Source of the DNA: Vandiemenella viatica
Lineage: Eukaryota > Arthropoda > Insecta > Orthoptera > Morabidae
Direction of reading: 5' to 3'
Length of the DNA: 64,000 nucleotides
NCBI GenBank assembly: GCA_031002005.1
Contig: CM061919.1
Coordinates: forward strand, 177,427,121 to 177,491,120
Shown here: positions 34,145 through 45,369 of the stretch, piece by piece
How positions within the stretch are numbered: the stretch's first letter is position 1
Layout: each line of letters begins with the position of its first letter
The notes under the pieces: model-generated
What the model was told of the DNA's origin: nothing
Database searches by the model: none
The model's input: only the letters and a program-made list of their open reading frames with translations
Made by a program: the position numbers and the translations under genes

Positions 34145-34690
34145 TACAAAGTTTTTTTTTAACAAATAACATTAATTAATTAATATCAAACTATAGAACA
34201 CAATTAAATGGAATATGACCAGAATTCCGCAATCTTGATGGCCTTCTCGTTTGCCCTAAGAAGGTCGTCGATAGTGTAGGTTTCAGGGAGATTCCTTCAT
34301 ATCAGAAGATGTTGTTGGTTCTGAAGCTCACCACATTCACATAGATCGTTGTCAGCAGTGTAACCCCATTTTTTAATATTAGATCCACATCGGGACACTT
34401 CAGTTCTTAATCTGTATAGAGCCTTCATTAAAGCATATAGCTGATTTCACCCCGCAGCCGGTGCCTCTTCGATGTTCCTCCACTGCTCTTCAGGGATCGA
34501 ATTTCGCCACAGTTCTAGACGGCGTGCTTCAGGGAAAGATTTTATGGCTGTAGTTGACTGTAAGCAGCTCTTTCTTGACTTCAGCCGTGTGGGTTGACGT
34601 TCGTGTCCAAACAAAGAGTGTCTGGGGTCTGTTCCCGTTGTTTTTTCAAAGCCGGCTCTTTCGATTGTTTGCAATAAACAGATCACAAAA
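34145..34690 (-). pseudogene. LINE C-terminal fragment with Cys-rich motif (third lineage)
   Basis: The minus strand reads ARRLELWRNSIPEEQWRN, then LYRLRTEVSRCGSNIKKWGY, then CECGELQNQQHLLI, and near the end TIDDLLRANEKAIKIAEFW. The R.RTG/E..RC...KWGY, C.C, H.L pattern is the conserved tail of Jockey/R1-like non-LTR proteins. One TGA and one TAG interrupt it. A run of T at about 34154 on the plus strand could be its poly(A). Confidence 0.72.
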
Positions 34691-36266
34691 CTCCAATGAC
34701 CTTCGATGAGGAATTTCTAGGCTTACACGCAATTCATATTTCATTACCTCCATATTTCAATTCAAGCTGTAAATAAAAATATGAATTTCAAAAGGATACT
34801 TGCATATGCAAAATAATTTAACGGTCCCCATACACCCTAAACCGATCTAAAAGGATATGTAGTTGTATTGTATGAGAGAGTAGTTGTAAACATAATGGAA
34901 CGGATACGTTTGTTTTCCTCTCATGCTACGAGTATCGATGATTGCCAACAAAAACTAGTAAATATGATACTAAACCATAGATTATATACATAATTTCCTG
35001 TATTAACATTAATTACTACAATTTCTATGCATGTATTAACACATTTTTACACAGTTGCCAAATAACTAAAGACTATGCCATTGATTATAATAACATAATA
35101 TGTCATATTAAACATTTTACTTATTTACTTAAAGATTTATTTGAGATGGCAATCCTGGGCAGTAAACATTAAATTAGAATTTGTACAAAATATTTATCAC
35201 CTCTTCTCAAAACCACTAGTATCAGAATTAATGCCTAAAACACTATCCCATATATAATAAATTTCGCGCAGCACTAACATCTAACTAGTGCTAGAAGAGG
35301 TGACAGAGTGAGAAAGAAATAACTGCTAGATATTGGTTGGATAATGTTTTATGACAGGTGGTACTTTGTCGGTGAATTTGCAGACATACTTATTTCCTTA
35401 CCTGTTTCTGATTTCCTTGTGAAGTTAATACGCAGTCGAGCTGTAGAACCGATATTTTCCTGCTTTTCTTAGCGCACAAATAAAACATTTGGCTTAAGCT
35501 TTTGCTTCCTTATGTCAAACGTTATTAAGGTACAAATAAGTCTGAGTACTATTTATGACAAAAAGATTTTCTTGCAAATATCTACAGACTATCAAAACAA
35601 GAAATCGAAAAACGAATTAGAAGCTGCTTTCATAAGAATTCCTTTTAAAGCAAGACAAGAATTTGAGATAATGCTTCTAATTCAGCCTAACATCACATAA
35701 ATAACTTTTACAGGTCACCATTTTAGTATTCCTGTCGAATAATTTTTGAAGACTACACTATTTTTTGCTACATGCCGTACAATTTATTAACTTTGTGAGT
35801 TAAAACTTTGTATTTCATACGTAAAACTTTTCTGTAAATTGGTATGTATAAACCTTACGAAACGCATATTTTTTAACAACCAATTTATTCAACTTTCTCT
35901 TGCTCTGCAATGTAAGTAGCTAATATTTTGCTGTTAACCTTACATTTACCACTTAAACAATTTTCTGTAAATTGCGAAACATAAACATCAGTTTTTTTTT
36001 TAATATAACCATTATTCAGCTAAGTCTCAATACGTAAAATACGCGTATCATAATAATTCTTTCACATGCGCTTATTACATAACAAGGTTAGGAAAATGTT
36101 GAATTAAATTGAATAATAATTCATCTTAAAGGTAGACGGACAGGAGTTTCCAGATGTAGGAACAGATCAGCAGACATAAAATGTGGCATCGTGGACAATT
36201 ATCATCACACCACCAGTCTAATACGCATTTACCGTATATTCTCTTTACTATGTTCTCTTTATCTAT
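34691..36266. other. AT-rich interval with no recognised gene
   Basis: Read on both strands; only short frames, no recognised repeat. Confidence 0.3.
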
Positions 36267-37735
36267 TTTTTTTTTTTTTTGCTGTCATCGGTCTTTCGAC
36301 TGGTTTGATGCAATCCTCCATCCCTTCCTATCTTGTGCTAACCTCTTCATCTCAACATATCCCCTACAACCCACGTCCTCAATTATCTACTTCATATATT
36401 CTAATCTCTGTCTTCCTCTACAGTTCTTACCTTCGACTGTTCCCTCCACCAGCACATTAACTAATCCAGTATGTCTCAAAATATGACCTACCAGCCTGTC
36501 TCTTCTTTCTGTAAGCTTCTTCCACAAACTTCTTTCCTCGCCCATCATTTCCAAAACTCATTCATTTCATACTTTATCTGTCCTCTTAATTTTCAGCATT
36601 CTTCTCTAACAGCACATTTCAAATGCTTCAATTTTCCTTCTTTCCGCTATTCCTAAAGTCCATGTTTCGCTACCGTAAAGTGCTGTGCTCAATGTTTTAA
36701 ACTAAAAGGTTTCTCTTTTTCGTGAAGGCTCTTTTTGCTAGTGCTATTCTACTTTTAACATCATTCCTACTTCGGCCATCGGTTGTAATTTTGTTTCCTA
36801 AGTAACAGAATTCACTTACTTCTCCAATTGCATCCGATCCAATTTTTATATTTAATCTACTAGTATTGGTATCATTTCTGCTACATTTTATCACTTTAGT
36901 CTTGCTTTGATTTATATTCAGGCCAAAATCTTCCTTCAGTATTTTGTTCATGCCATTCAGTAACTTCTCAATATCCTCAGACCTCTCTGCAAACAAGACA
37001 ATGTCGTCAGCAAATCGTATCATACTGATTTTTTCTCCCTGAAAACTTATGCCACATGGAAATTTTTCTTTTACTTTCTTTATTGCTTCTTCTACATACA
37101 AGTTGAATATTAACGGGGATAGATTACAAACTTGTCTCACGCCCTTTTTAACTGATGCTTGTCTCTCATGATTCCCTACTATTATTACAGCCACTTGATT
37201 CTTATATAGTTTATAAAATATTCTTCTATCTCGATACTTTAGACCTGACTTCTTTAAAACTTGTAACATCTTGTCACACCTAACATTATCAAAAGCTTTT
37301 TCTAAATCAAAAAATGCCATAAAAGTATCTTTGTTTTTCTTGATACGCCCTTCAAGTATTAATCTTAAAGAGAGAATTGCTTCCCTTGTACCGCAATTTT
37401 TCATAAACCCAAAATGATCTTCACCTACTATGTCTTCTACAACCCTTTCCATTCTTCTGTATATTATTCTGGTCAGTAATTTTGAAGCATGTGATGTTAT
37501 ACTAATGGTGCGATAATTCTCACATTTGTCGGCTTGTGCTTTCTTCGGAAGTGTGAAAATAATATTTTTTATTAAAATCAGTTGGAATTTCTCCTGTTTC
37601 ATAACTTTTTGATATCAGCTTGAATAATGTTTCGATTTCTTCATCTCCTCGGGATTTAAGAAGTTCTGCAGGGATCTCATCAATTCCAACTGCCTTATTT
37701 AATTTATTTCCCTTTAATTTCCAAAGCACAATATA
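36267..37735 (-). pseudogene. RTE/L2-like LINE, reverse transcriptase and 3' end
   Basis: This is the best-preserved reverse transcriptase in the window. The minus frame 36697-37602 (301 codons) has ENYRTISITSHASKLLTRII (fingers), FMAFFDLEKAFDNV (palm, first Asp), SPLIFNLYVEEAI, the intact catalytic box MIRFADDIVLFAE, and GLNINQSKTKVI. A second frame (to 37729) supplies GIDEIPAELLKSRGDEE, joined by a frameshift near 37570. Downstream the C terminus is broken by further shifts, with LEMMGEE..LW-like sequence still readable. A T run at 36268-36281 is the minus-strand poly(A). The 5' end is truncated, so the endonuclease is missing. Confidence 0.88.
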
Positions 37736-38492
37736 AGAATTATAGTATTATCCAGAGCAAAATATATTTTATGCAGTAATTTCTTCTGTTTGAGCAAGAA
37801 TTTTGTAATATACATTTTTGAGTTGTGTGTGTGTTTTTATTGTGAGCCAATGTTTCTACATATAGATCAGTGACTACAGTGACTAGAAATTCTTAGAAAA
37901 CTTTTCTCTGCTATTTGCTATTCAGTGGCAATAAATAGCAATCTCTGAAATTTTATATTCTCGCAATATTCATAAGCTGATCAAATGGAGGTAATGAAAA
38001 TTTTCGGGCTTCACTCTTTCGCTCTAATACGTTTTTAACTTTAGGCTCCAACTGTTTTTATAAACCAATTTCATTACTCAAAACAAACATTAATTATTAT
38101 TAAACAGAAGTATTAAATATTAGTCTACTAAATACCACTTCGCGTTATTACTTTACCAAAATTAAAAAAAATTATTTTAGTCATTATATTTCAAGTAGAA
38201 TATACTCTCGAGTGTGGGTCAGTGAGTTGATGCGCCGGATTGGGGAGGTACAACAGAACGGGCACGAACCCAGACACCCCCGTGCTTGCCTTCCTGACAC
38301 CGATATTTAGGAAGTTATCAGCACCAATCATGGCGAATGCCATGACGTTTCCCAATCTCTGCCTAATAAACTACACATTTAATAACAATAATAAAAATAC
38401 ACTTATTACAAACAGAATATAGTTACATGTTACACAGACATATGGTAACACTTCACTTTCCCCAATAGCACGCAGTACGGCCTGGGAGTTGA
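37736..38492. other. No recognised gene
   Basis: AT-rich, with a somewhat GC-richer part at 38215-38350. No family recognised. Confidence 0.3.
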
Positions 38493-38494
38493 TA

Positions 38495-39836
38495 TACGAG
38501 GCGTATTTTTTAGGTAAGTACCGTTTTGTCACACCGTGGCTGCAGCTCTACGGTCGGCGTTCCGCGCATGCGCACTGGGTACCTGCATCTCTTGCCTACG
38601 CACTGACGCCATTACAGTCTAATTCTTCCTTGTTTACGTTGTTCACTGAGTGTTTAAGATGCCTTCGATAATCGTGAGTCCCGCCGACTGTGAAGTACGG
38701 GCTGTTATAAGATTTCTTTGTGCTAAAGGCCTAAAACAGATCGATATTCATCGTGAGATCTGTGCAGTTTGCGGACAAAACATTATGAGTGATGGAATGG
38801 TGAGAAAGTGGGTGAGAGCATTTAAAGATGGCCGCACAAATGTGCATGATGAACAACGGAGTGGGCGTCCTTCGGTCGTTAATGAAAGTTTGGTGCAGAA
38901 AGTGGACAATAAGGTGAGAGAAAACAGACCAGACGCTTTACGATTTCCTCCTTGTGTGATGACTTTCCTAATGTTTCTCGTAGTGTTTTGTATTACATTG
39001 TGACCGAGCACTTGAATTACCGAAAATTGTGCTCACGTTGGGTACCGAAAATGTTAACGGATGTGCACAAAACCAAACGTTTAGGCAGTGCATTGACTTT
39101 CCTTGAGCGGTACCACAACGATGGTGATGATTTCTTAAGCCAAATTGTTACGGGCGATGAGACATGGGTGGCCTACGTCACACCTGAATCAAAACAACAG
39201 TCCATGGAATGGCGGCATTCAGATTCACCCAAAAAAGTGAAGTTCAAGCAAACGATTTCTGCCCGGAAAATCATGTGCACAGTTTTTTGGGACAGAAAAG
39301 GAGTATTCCTTGTGGAATTTCTGCCTCGTAATTAGACAATCAACGCAGCAGCATATTGTGAGACATTGAACAATCTGCGCCGTTCAATCCAGAACAAAAG
39401 ACGTGGCAAGTTGAGCAAGAACATCGTTTTGCTGCATGACAATGCCCGTCCACATGTGGCTAATCAGACCAAAGATCTCATCACATCTTTTCGATGGGAA
39501 ACTCTAGATCATCCTCCGTACAGCCCTGATCTGGCGCCCAGTGACTACCATCTGTTCCTGCACTTGAAGAAACACCTGGGCGGTCAGCGTCTTGGAGACG
39601 ATAACGAAGTCAAAACAGTTGTGATGCAGTGGTTAACATGTCAGGCGGTAGGCTTCTATGAGGAGGGTTTTCAAAAACTGGTACTACGTTATGACAATTG
39701 CCTCAATATTGAAGGGAATTATGTAGAAAAGTAGAGTAAGGTACAGGATTTCATGTAAAAATAAAATTATTGAGATATATTTGCACGTCTTTTTTTAAAT
39801 TTCAAAACTGTACTTACTTAAACAATATGCCTCGTA
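38495..39836 (+). mobile_element. Mariner transposon, both ends intact
   Basis: Terminal inverted repeats of 34 bp, matching at about 30 positions, bound the element. They start TACGAGGC and contain GTAAGTAC. The TA target is duplicated at 38493-38494 and 39837-39838. The 1342-bp length is normal for a mariner. Intact ends mean it could be mobilised in trans, though its own transposase is broken. Confidence 0.97.
38659..39734 (+). pseudogene. Mariner (DD34D) transposase, frameshifted
   Basis: The N-terminal frame (ATG at 38659) carries the paired helix-turn-helix region, with IRFLCAKGLKQIDIHREI and VRKWVRAFKDGRTNVHDEQR, leading to SGRPS. A frameshift at about 38930-38945 moves the reading to the frame of DDFPNVSRSVLYYI. 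The catalytic part has VTGDETWV (first Asp), then LLHDNARPHVAN (second Asp), then YSPDLAPSDYHLF. The spacing between the second and third Asp is 34 residues, the mariner hallmark. A TAG at 39333-39335 is a second break. The C terminus ends in NIEGNYVEK. All three Asp residues remain, so only two lesions inactivate it. Confidence 0.95.
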
Positions 39837-39838
39837 TA

Positions 39839-40022
39839 ATGCTTGGTGTCAGCAATGACATGCCGCTGGACCTCTGCTTGAGTGATGCGTCGCAGCCTGG
39901 ACGCCGGGACCTGTGCTGCCACAGGGGACTACACTGGCGTGGCGACTGCAAGGACACCGCGCCAGGCACAACACGCTATCCACACAGACAACCACACCGG
40001 GAGACGGCATGCCGTCCCCAGG
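39839..40022 (+). CDS. Candidate host exon with consensus splice donor
   Basis: GC-rich sequence directly after the mariner is open in the frame MLGVSNDMPLDLCLSDASQP and ends with CCCCAGG|GTAAGTAA, an excellent splice-donor match at 40022/40023. The peptide is rich in Arg, His and Cys. The minus strand is open too (39849-40247), so strand choice rests on the donor alone. No acceptor or partner exon was found, and the function is unknown. It may also be part of an unrecognised repeat. Confidence 0.25.
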
Positions 40023-40029
40023 GTAAGTA

Positions 40030-40930
40030 ACTGCATGACACCCTAACCAATTAACAACATCTCCCACATCATCCTCAACTGTAATATAGATTCTGTCGTG
40101 GTACTGGCAGTATTTTAACCAGCCGCCCTTATATCCCATCTTAACTTTCGCAGAAGTTTTTTTTCCGGGGGTAAAACCCTGGCACTTTTTTCCCTCTGCC
40201 CTGTCTCTTCTTTCAAAGTTTCTGTCTATCTTATACGATGGACCCATGTAAACGGGTGGACGCCTGGTCGCATGGAATACATGACAATCCCATTCCTGTA
40301 ATCACCTATAGATTTATTAACGTAATGCATGTGCAGAGGCGAGCAGTAGATAACAGGAAGGCCGCCATGCTTGGAGGAGCGGGTTTTGGGGGTTCCCCCA
40401 CAAAAAAAAACAACAACATGCGGCCATAAAACTAAAGCTCCCAATTTGACCAAGCCAACGGTGAGCAAAAGGTAGCCGACCTCAAAATGTTCGGAAAAGG
40501 CGATAAAGAAGAAGAAAAAGATTTGTAGTAGAATATGCATAGTAGACATCGTCCACTGTTGTTTGCTGCTACACCTTATACGTAAGAAATTTTCACTTAT
40601 TTTTCTGCTAACCTAAATCTGATAGCAGATGATCTAAGCCTCAGAGTGAAATGTGAAACTGTGGTTGATCAACTGATACATTAGATCAATGCATTATTTT
40701 CTCTATGCCTACTTTAAGAATATTAGTTTCTTCTGTATTTTGTAAAAATAATTCAGAAATCTAGGTTTATTCCCTGCTAACCTCAGATCAGTATTTCTTC
40801 TGTATTTTGGGGAAAAAAATAGAAATCTTCGTTTATTTCCAGCTAACCTCAGATCAGCAATATTTTGATCTATTTCGGCGAGGGCGCCAAAAGACGCGGC
40901 TTGCAATGGACTGTTGCTTTATCCGGCTAG
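40030..40930. other. No recognised gene
   Basis: Contains a diverged direct repeat: TTCTTCTGTATTTTG... and TCC(C)(A)GCTAACCTCAGATCAG copies at about 40730-40800 and 40795-40860, roughly 65 bp apart, with a further GCTAACCTAAATCTGATAGCAG at 40608. An A9 tract lies near 40402. Confidence 0.4.
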
Positions 40931-41536
40931 AACAGGGGTCCCCAAAGTGGTCGGTATCGACCCCTGGGGGTCGATAAGAGTTCTCCAGGGGTCGATTAAT
41001 ACACAGGGGTCGAAAGGGGGTCGATTGACAATAAAGAGGAACAATTAAGTTGTCCAGGAAAAAAATGGGAATATTCCAATAAAAATCCAAAATAACTGAC
41101 TACCACCGTTATAACTTGAGTTTTACCGAAAACTGCGTCGCTTTAGATATATATTAAGGAGAAAACATACGGGAGCGGAGAGCATAGCAACGACGGGAGC
41201 GAATAACAAAGCAGCGAAAGCAAATAAACCAATTGGATTGTTGCGGTGACTCATACTGGGGCGCAAAGGGGTGAGGTAATAATGGAGCAAAGCTTAGCGT
41301 TCAAACTGTTTGATTTCGCCGCTTTACTCTTCACTCGCATTGCTGGTTTGCTAGTGGTTATTCCTGTGAGAAACGAATGTAGACCAATTTATGAATTGTG
41401 TCTCTTCTAAGATTCGTCTTTGCGATAAGAAAGAAGTTCAACATCACAATTATTTTATTTTAGCTATGCTACGTGATGAACTCAACAAGTATTATAACTT
41501 TATTTTTTATTTACTTCAGTTATTTAAACATTTTAA

Positions 41537-41697
41537 CACCGGTTGGAATCCCCGTCCAGGCATCCGATTTCGGTTTTCACAAATCACTCAAGGCTAATGC
41601 CAGGATGCTTCCTCCAAAAAGACATTGTCGAATTCCTTCCAGTTCCTTGTCCACAATTACATCCCGCCTGTAATGACCCGCGAGTCGTAAAAACACA
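41537..41697 (+). mobile_element. SINE family A fragment nested in the hAT element
   Basis: Begins inside the B-box region (CCGGTTGGAATCCCCGTCC), then TTTTCACAAATCACTC, AAAAAGACATTGTCGAATTC and CGCGAGTCGTAAAAACA. The first 40-50 bases of the head are missing, and no A tail is clear. Confidence 0.8.
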
Positions 41698-41698
41698 G

Positions 41699-41730
41699 AG
41701 GGGGGGGGGCGGAGATGGGGGAGGGGGGGG
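41699..41730 (+). repeat. G-rich tract
   Basis: Runs of 10, 5 and 8 or more G residues are separated by short spacers. The tract could form a G-quadruplex on the plus strand. It directly follows the SINE fragment, so it may derive from a mutated simple-sequence tail. Confidence 0.6.
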
Positions 41731-41985
41731 TGAACGCTGCTGGTTCTTCTTCTTCTCTACGATATCAGCCATCTAAGGACCTCGAAAAGCAATCCCGTGC
41801 ATTCATTTCGATGCTTCTTTCTTGACTTCCAATAGTTCTTCATCCTCTCACTTTGCTGTTTCCTCCTTTCTTCTGTCCATAATGTTACTACATTTCCTCT
41901 TCTTCTGGAAACCCTTGAAATCTTGGACCAATCTCCTAAAAGTTGCTCTATCTTGTATTACATCTTCTTTCGACTACTAAAAGAA

Positions 41986-42466
41986 AATGAAGAGATACCC
42001 GATCGTGATTTCGAGATATATACTAAACATCTCGATAAATTAAGAGAAGACTTCACGTTTCGAAGACTTCGAGAACATGCATGTTCCTGAATGGTTTGCT
42101 TCTCCATTTGATGTTAAAATTGATAATGAAGGTAATGAATCTGGCTTAGAAGATGAACTGATTGAAATATGCGTAGATCTGGAAGCTAAAGCATTGTTTA
42201 AAAATAAAAACCTCAGCGAATTTTGGAAAAATAACAATATTGCTACAAAATACTCCAAGCTCAGAGCAGAAGCCGAACCTTTCTTACTTGCATTCCCAAC
42301 TTCATACATGGTTGAAGCTGGCCTTACCCACGCGAACGCTATTTTGACAAAACAGAGAAACAGAATGAACTTGGAAAACCGTGGTGATTTGCGACTAAAA
42401 CTTACCAATTTTCAACCGAACATCAGTAATCTTGCTGCTGCCCTTCAGACCCATCCATCGCGCTAA
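41986..42466 (+). pseudogene. hAT transposase C terminus (ZBED5/SCAND3-like)
   Basis: The frame reads DFEIYTKHLDKLREDF, shifts by one base near 42060, then continues VPEWFASPFDVKIDNEGNES, EDELIEICVDLEAKALFKNK, FLLAFPTSYMVEAGLTHANA and ILTKQRNRMNLENRGDLRLK to a TAA at 42464-42466. This is the hATC dimerisation region of the ZBED5/SCAND3-type hAT family. The S-Y-x-V-E-x-G-x-x-H-x-N pattern matches the usual SERxFS block of other hATs. The BED finger and catalytic DDE residues are missing, so it cannot act alone. It lies in the correct orientation inside intact ends. Confidence 0.9.
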
Positions 42467-42804
42467 TATCAACTACTTTAATAAAAAGGTATGTTAAAAT
42501 ATTTTTAATGTATTCAATAGTAGTCGTAAAATGACAGATGTCTTTTCATCGAATATAATTTATTTAAATTTTCAATGATTATTTTTGTTTTACATTTTAT
42601 GATACTTAGGCTAGTTTCCATCGATCTATAATTTCGTTATTATTTATTACGATTATAATAACAGTGTAATTATCTCCTTTTTCTGTTAGTGTTGTTGGGT
42701 GGATTTTTTAAGGTGTGGGAACTATAAATACTTTATTTGGGTTGTTATGCAAGTCTCCTTATTGCTTAGCATCAAAAATGCTAAAAATGATTTAAATTTT
42801 TTAT

Positions 42805-43035
42805 CGGTGGCGGGTCTAGGAAACTGTGGGAATGCCGCCCCTTGCAACATTATTTGGAGCCCCCGTTTTTGCCGTCTGACCGCAAGTGTCGCCACCCCGA
42901 TTGTTGGCCAAACTCATTGTTGTCGCCCAGTATACTAGTAGAGCTAAAAAAAGGTTTCCGCCGCCCTTCAAACCTGATTTTGCCGCCCCCTTTAAGTTGG
43001 CACCCCCGTTTAAACCCTCCCCAGATCCGGCACTG
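42805..43035. mobile_element. Short hAT-like MITE nested in the hAT element
   Basis: The ends CGGTGGCGGGTC and the complement of GATCCGGCACTG match at 9 of 12 positions. The interior repeats GCCGCCC and GCACCCCCG blocks. The flanking 8-mers TTTTTTAT and GTTTTAAT match at 6 of 8, consistent with an old 8-bp duplication. Its position shows it jumped into the larger element. Confidence 0.6.
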
Positions 43036-43139
43036 GTTTTAATTAAACGTTTAATCTGGGGGTCGATAAGGAGACAAATGTTCTATGAGGGGGTCGACGT
43101 GATAAAAAGTTTGGGGACCCCTGGGCTAGAAGAACCCAG

Positions 43140-44780
43140 CAGTATGACGGCAATATACATTAATAGATGTTACTCGCGGCTTTAATATTTTACTGCCAGA
43201 AATTGATAAAATCCACATAACTTTATATAGCACATAAAATCCTAGGTGTGCGTAAACCACATCATCACGGACCAGTTCAGGCCATATTCACACGAAATGT
43301 TATTGATGGTGGCGCGAAAGGTTTTTCCTTATAATTCATTGCGATAGGAGGCGTTGGAGTATAGTTGATATTTCGACTGCGAGAAAGCTGTGGCTTCAAT
43401 AGGTCCACAGGTTCATCAGAGATAATGCGGTTTACTCGCGAACAATGGATTTTATGTTTAAGGATACTTCGTTTTCTCGCACCACGAGTGCTATTTTCTA
43501 TAAGGGTGTTTATATCATGGTTTATATATACATGCAAATAATGACATCTGTTCGTACATACTCCAGACAGCACCATTTAAAATACTGCTTACAAAGAAGC
43601 CAAATGAACAGTATTGAAGTGTGCCTGTGAGTCATTAACAAACATAAAAACTTTTCCAGTTAGTAATAGTTTCAAGGAGAGGTAGAAACAAAATGATGCA
43701 CTCAAGCGTGATTGAATCACTGCTTACAATACAAATTCAGAATGACAGGAGAATATCAAAGAGGACGGAAAATACAGGACTGCCTATTGTAACAGCCCTC
43801 AAATCTAAACTTGAATGAAATTGTATTTTGTGAATCATTTGTAGTAGGCTGGAGTTTGGTTGAATATGATCCTATATGTTTGTTTCACAATTAACTGTAA
43901 ATCAGCGTATATAGACTTTATTTTATGAAAAGAAATTATTTAGAGGCCATTTAATATGTTTAAGAAAATTGTGCAAGAGAATAGCTTAAATGTTCGTAAT
44001 TCCAAGTATTAATGCAAGTTAAGATGTCTAAAGGACAATTTGACACAGTTTAAAATGATTTCTGTGAATAATTTTGTGTTTAAGTATCTTTAATTTCCAT
44101 TTCTGACCATTTTGCAATGATGGTATATGATTATGTATTAATTCTGATTGTTTTTAACATGTTTTAATTGTTTAAGTATTGTTAATGTTCGAGAAATATC
44201 TGGCGGAAGCTTTTGAAGTGTTCTAGAAATTTCGGCGGAGTTTATATAAAGCGATCATCCAAGACAGAGAGTCAGTTAGTTTTTTCGGCAAAGTTTTTCA
44301 CCAACTCAGTTTGCGACAGCCGGGAATTGTATTATCTGTGGAAGAAGTGTTGTACGCAACCTCTGGATTGTATCTATGCATGTAAACATTATCGTTGACG
44401 TCGTGTTTTCTTGGTGAATAGAAACAAATGTTAAACTGAACTTTATGGTAGACTGATTATTTATCTTATTAATTAAACCACCAACAATCTTATACTATCC
44501 ATTCAATATTTATTTGATAGTTTATCTGTAAATTAACAGCTAAAGCCGCGGGTACAGTTAGTATGCTAGTACTTGAAATTTACCAACAGATCATACAGAA
44601 ACCGACTGCGGGAGAAACAAATACTGAGTGACCGATATAACATTACAGAGGCTTACACACGCTATCCGTATGTCTGTCAACGATCGGTTAGTTTTCAAAA
44701 CTTCAAGGTAAAATATTTTATTTATCCCGGATAAATATATCCTATGTCTTTCCTAGTGAAAACGTAACAAAAAGACAGAG
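43140..44780. other. AT-rich interval with one CTGATGA/GAAA site
   Basis: On the minus strand at about 43365-43422, CTGATGA is followed by a CTGTGG...CCACAG hairpin and later GTCGAAATATC. No gene is seen. Confidence 0.4.
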
Positions 44781-45180
44781 TTACTTTCGCATTTTTAATA
44801 CTAACGTAAACGACACTGCGTCACCTGGATAGCGGAAGCCTACGACTACAACAATAATATTGTTAGGTTCGTCGCTAGCTAGTACAACGGGTACTGTGTG
44901 CATTGCTTGTAGATACCAGTTATTTCTGAGATCCGTCGGAGTGCCGCTGGACGCAGCGAGCCCTGGATGCTTCACCCCGGCTGCCATCTGCTGCAGAGCT
45001 ATCAGGTTGCTGGAAGTCCAGGCAACCCGAGAAGACAAGGACCAGCTACCGGGCAGAGCACTCACGCCTCCGGCGGGAACCACTTGTTACTTGTCGCCCA
45101 GGGCACAGGGTGCGTCGACAACTACACGCCAACACGCTAGTGCACAACTCACGGCCCAGTGTCGAGGGAACTGTCGGTGA
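44781..45180. other. GC-richer segment, possible exon or regulatory DNA
   Basis: The minus strand is open for 100 codons (44781-45083, MVPAGGVSALPGSWSLSSRV...), and a donor-like CCAG|GTGACG lies at 44823-44824 on that strand. The plus strand is also open for 106 codons. The sequence is not similar to the repeats here. No product is recognised. Confidence 0.25.
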
Positions 45181-45369
45181 GGCAATATAGTCTGAAAACA
45201 ACCACGACCATTTGTCGCCCTCGGTATAAGGTGCTGAGACAGTTAATACACCAATAACTTATTCTAAAATTAAGCTTGGTTTCTGATCGTACGGTGTTTA
45301 GGAAATTGTTATGAATGATTCCATATTGATGGTATGTAATGGCGGTGTAAGCGTTTATACGTAGAGGGT

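Larger units (their letters stand above)
40933..43123 (+). mobile_element. hAT transposon with perfect 8-bp target duplication
   Basis: The ends CAGGGGTCCCCAAA and TTTGGGGACCCCTG are perfect inverted repeats. The sequence GGCTAGAA occurs immediately outside both (40925-40932 and 43124-43131), an exact 8-bp duplication. The subterminal GGGGGTCGATAAG motif is shared by both sides. The 2191-bp element is shorter than an autonomous relative and holds only the last part of the transposase, plus a nested SINE piece (41537-41697) and a nested MITE (42805-43035). Confidence 0.96.

Noticed and set aside
44781..45083. 100-codon minus frame as a gene
   Set aside because: Both strands are open, there is no recognised domain, and the donor match is weak. 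Kept only as a GC-richer interval.
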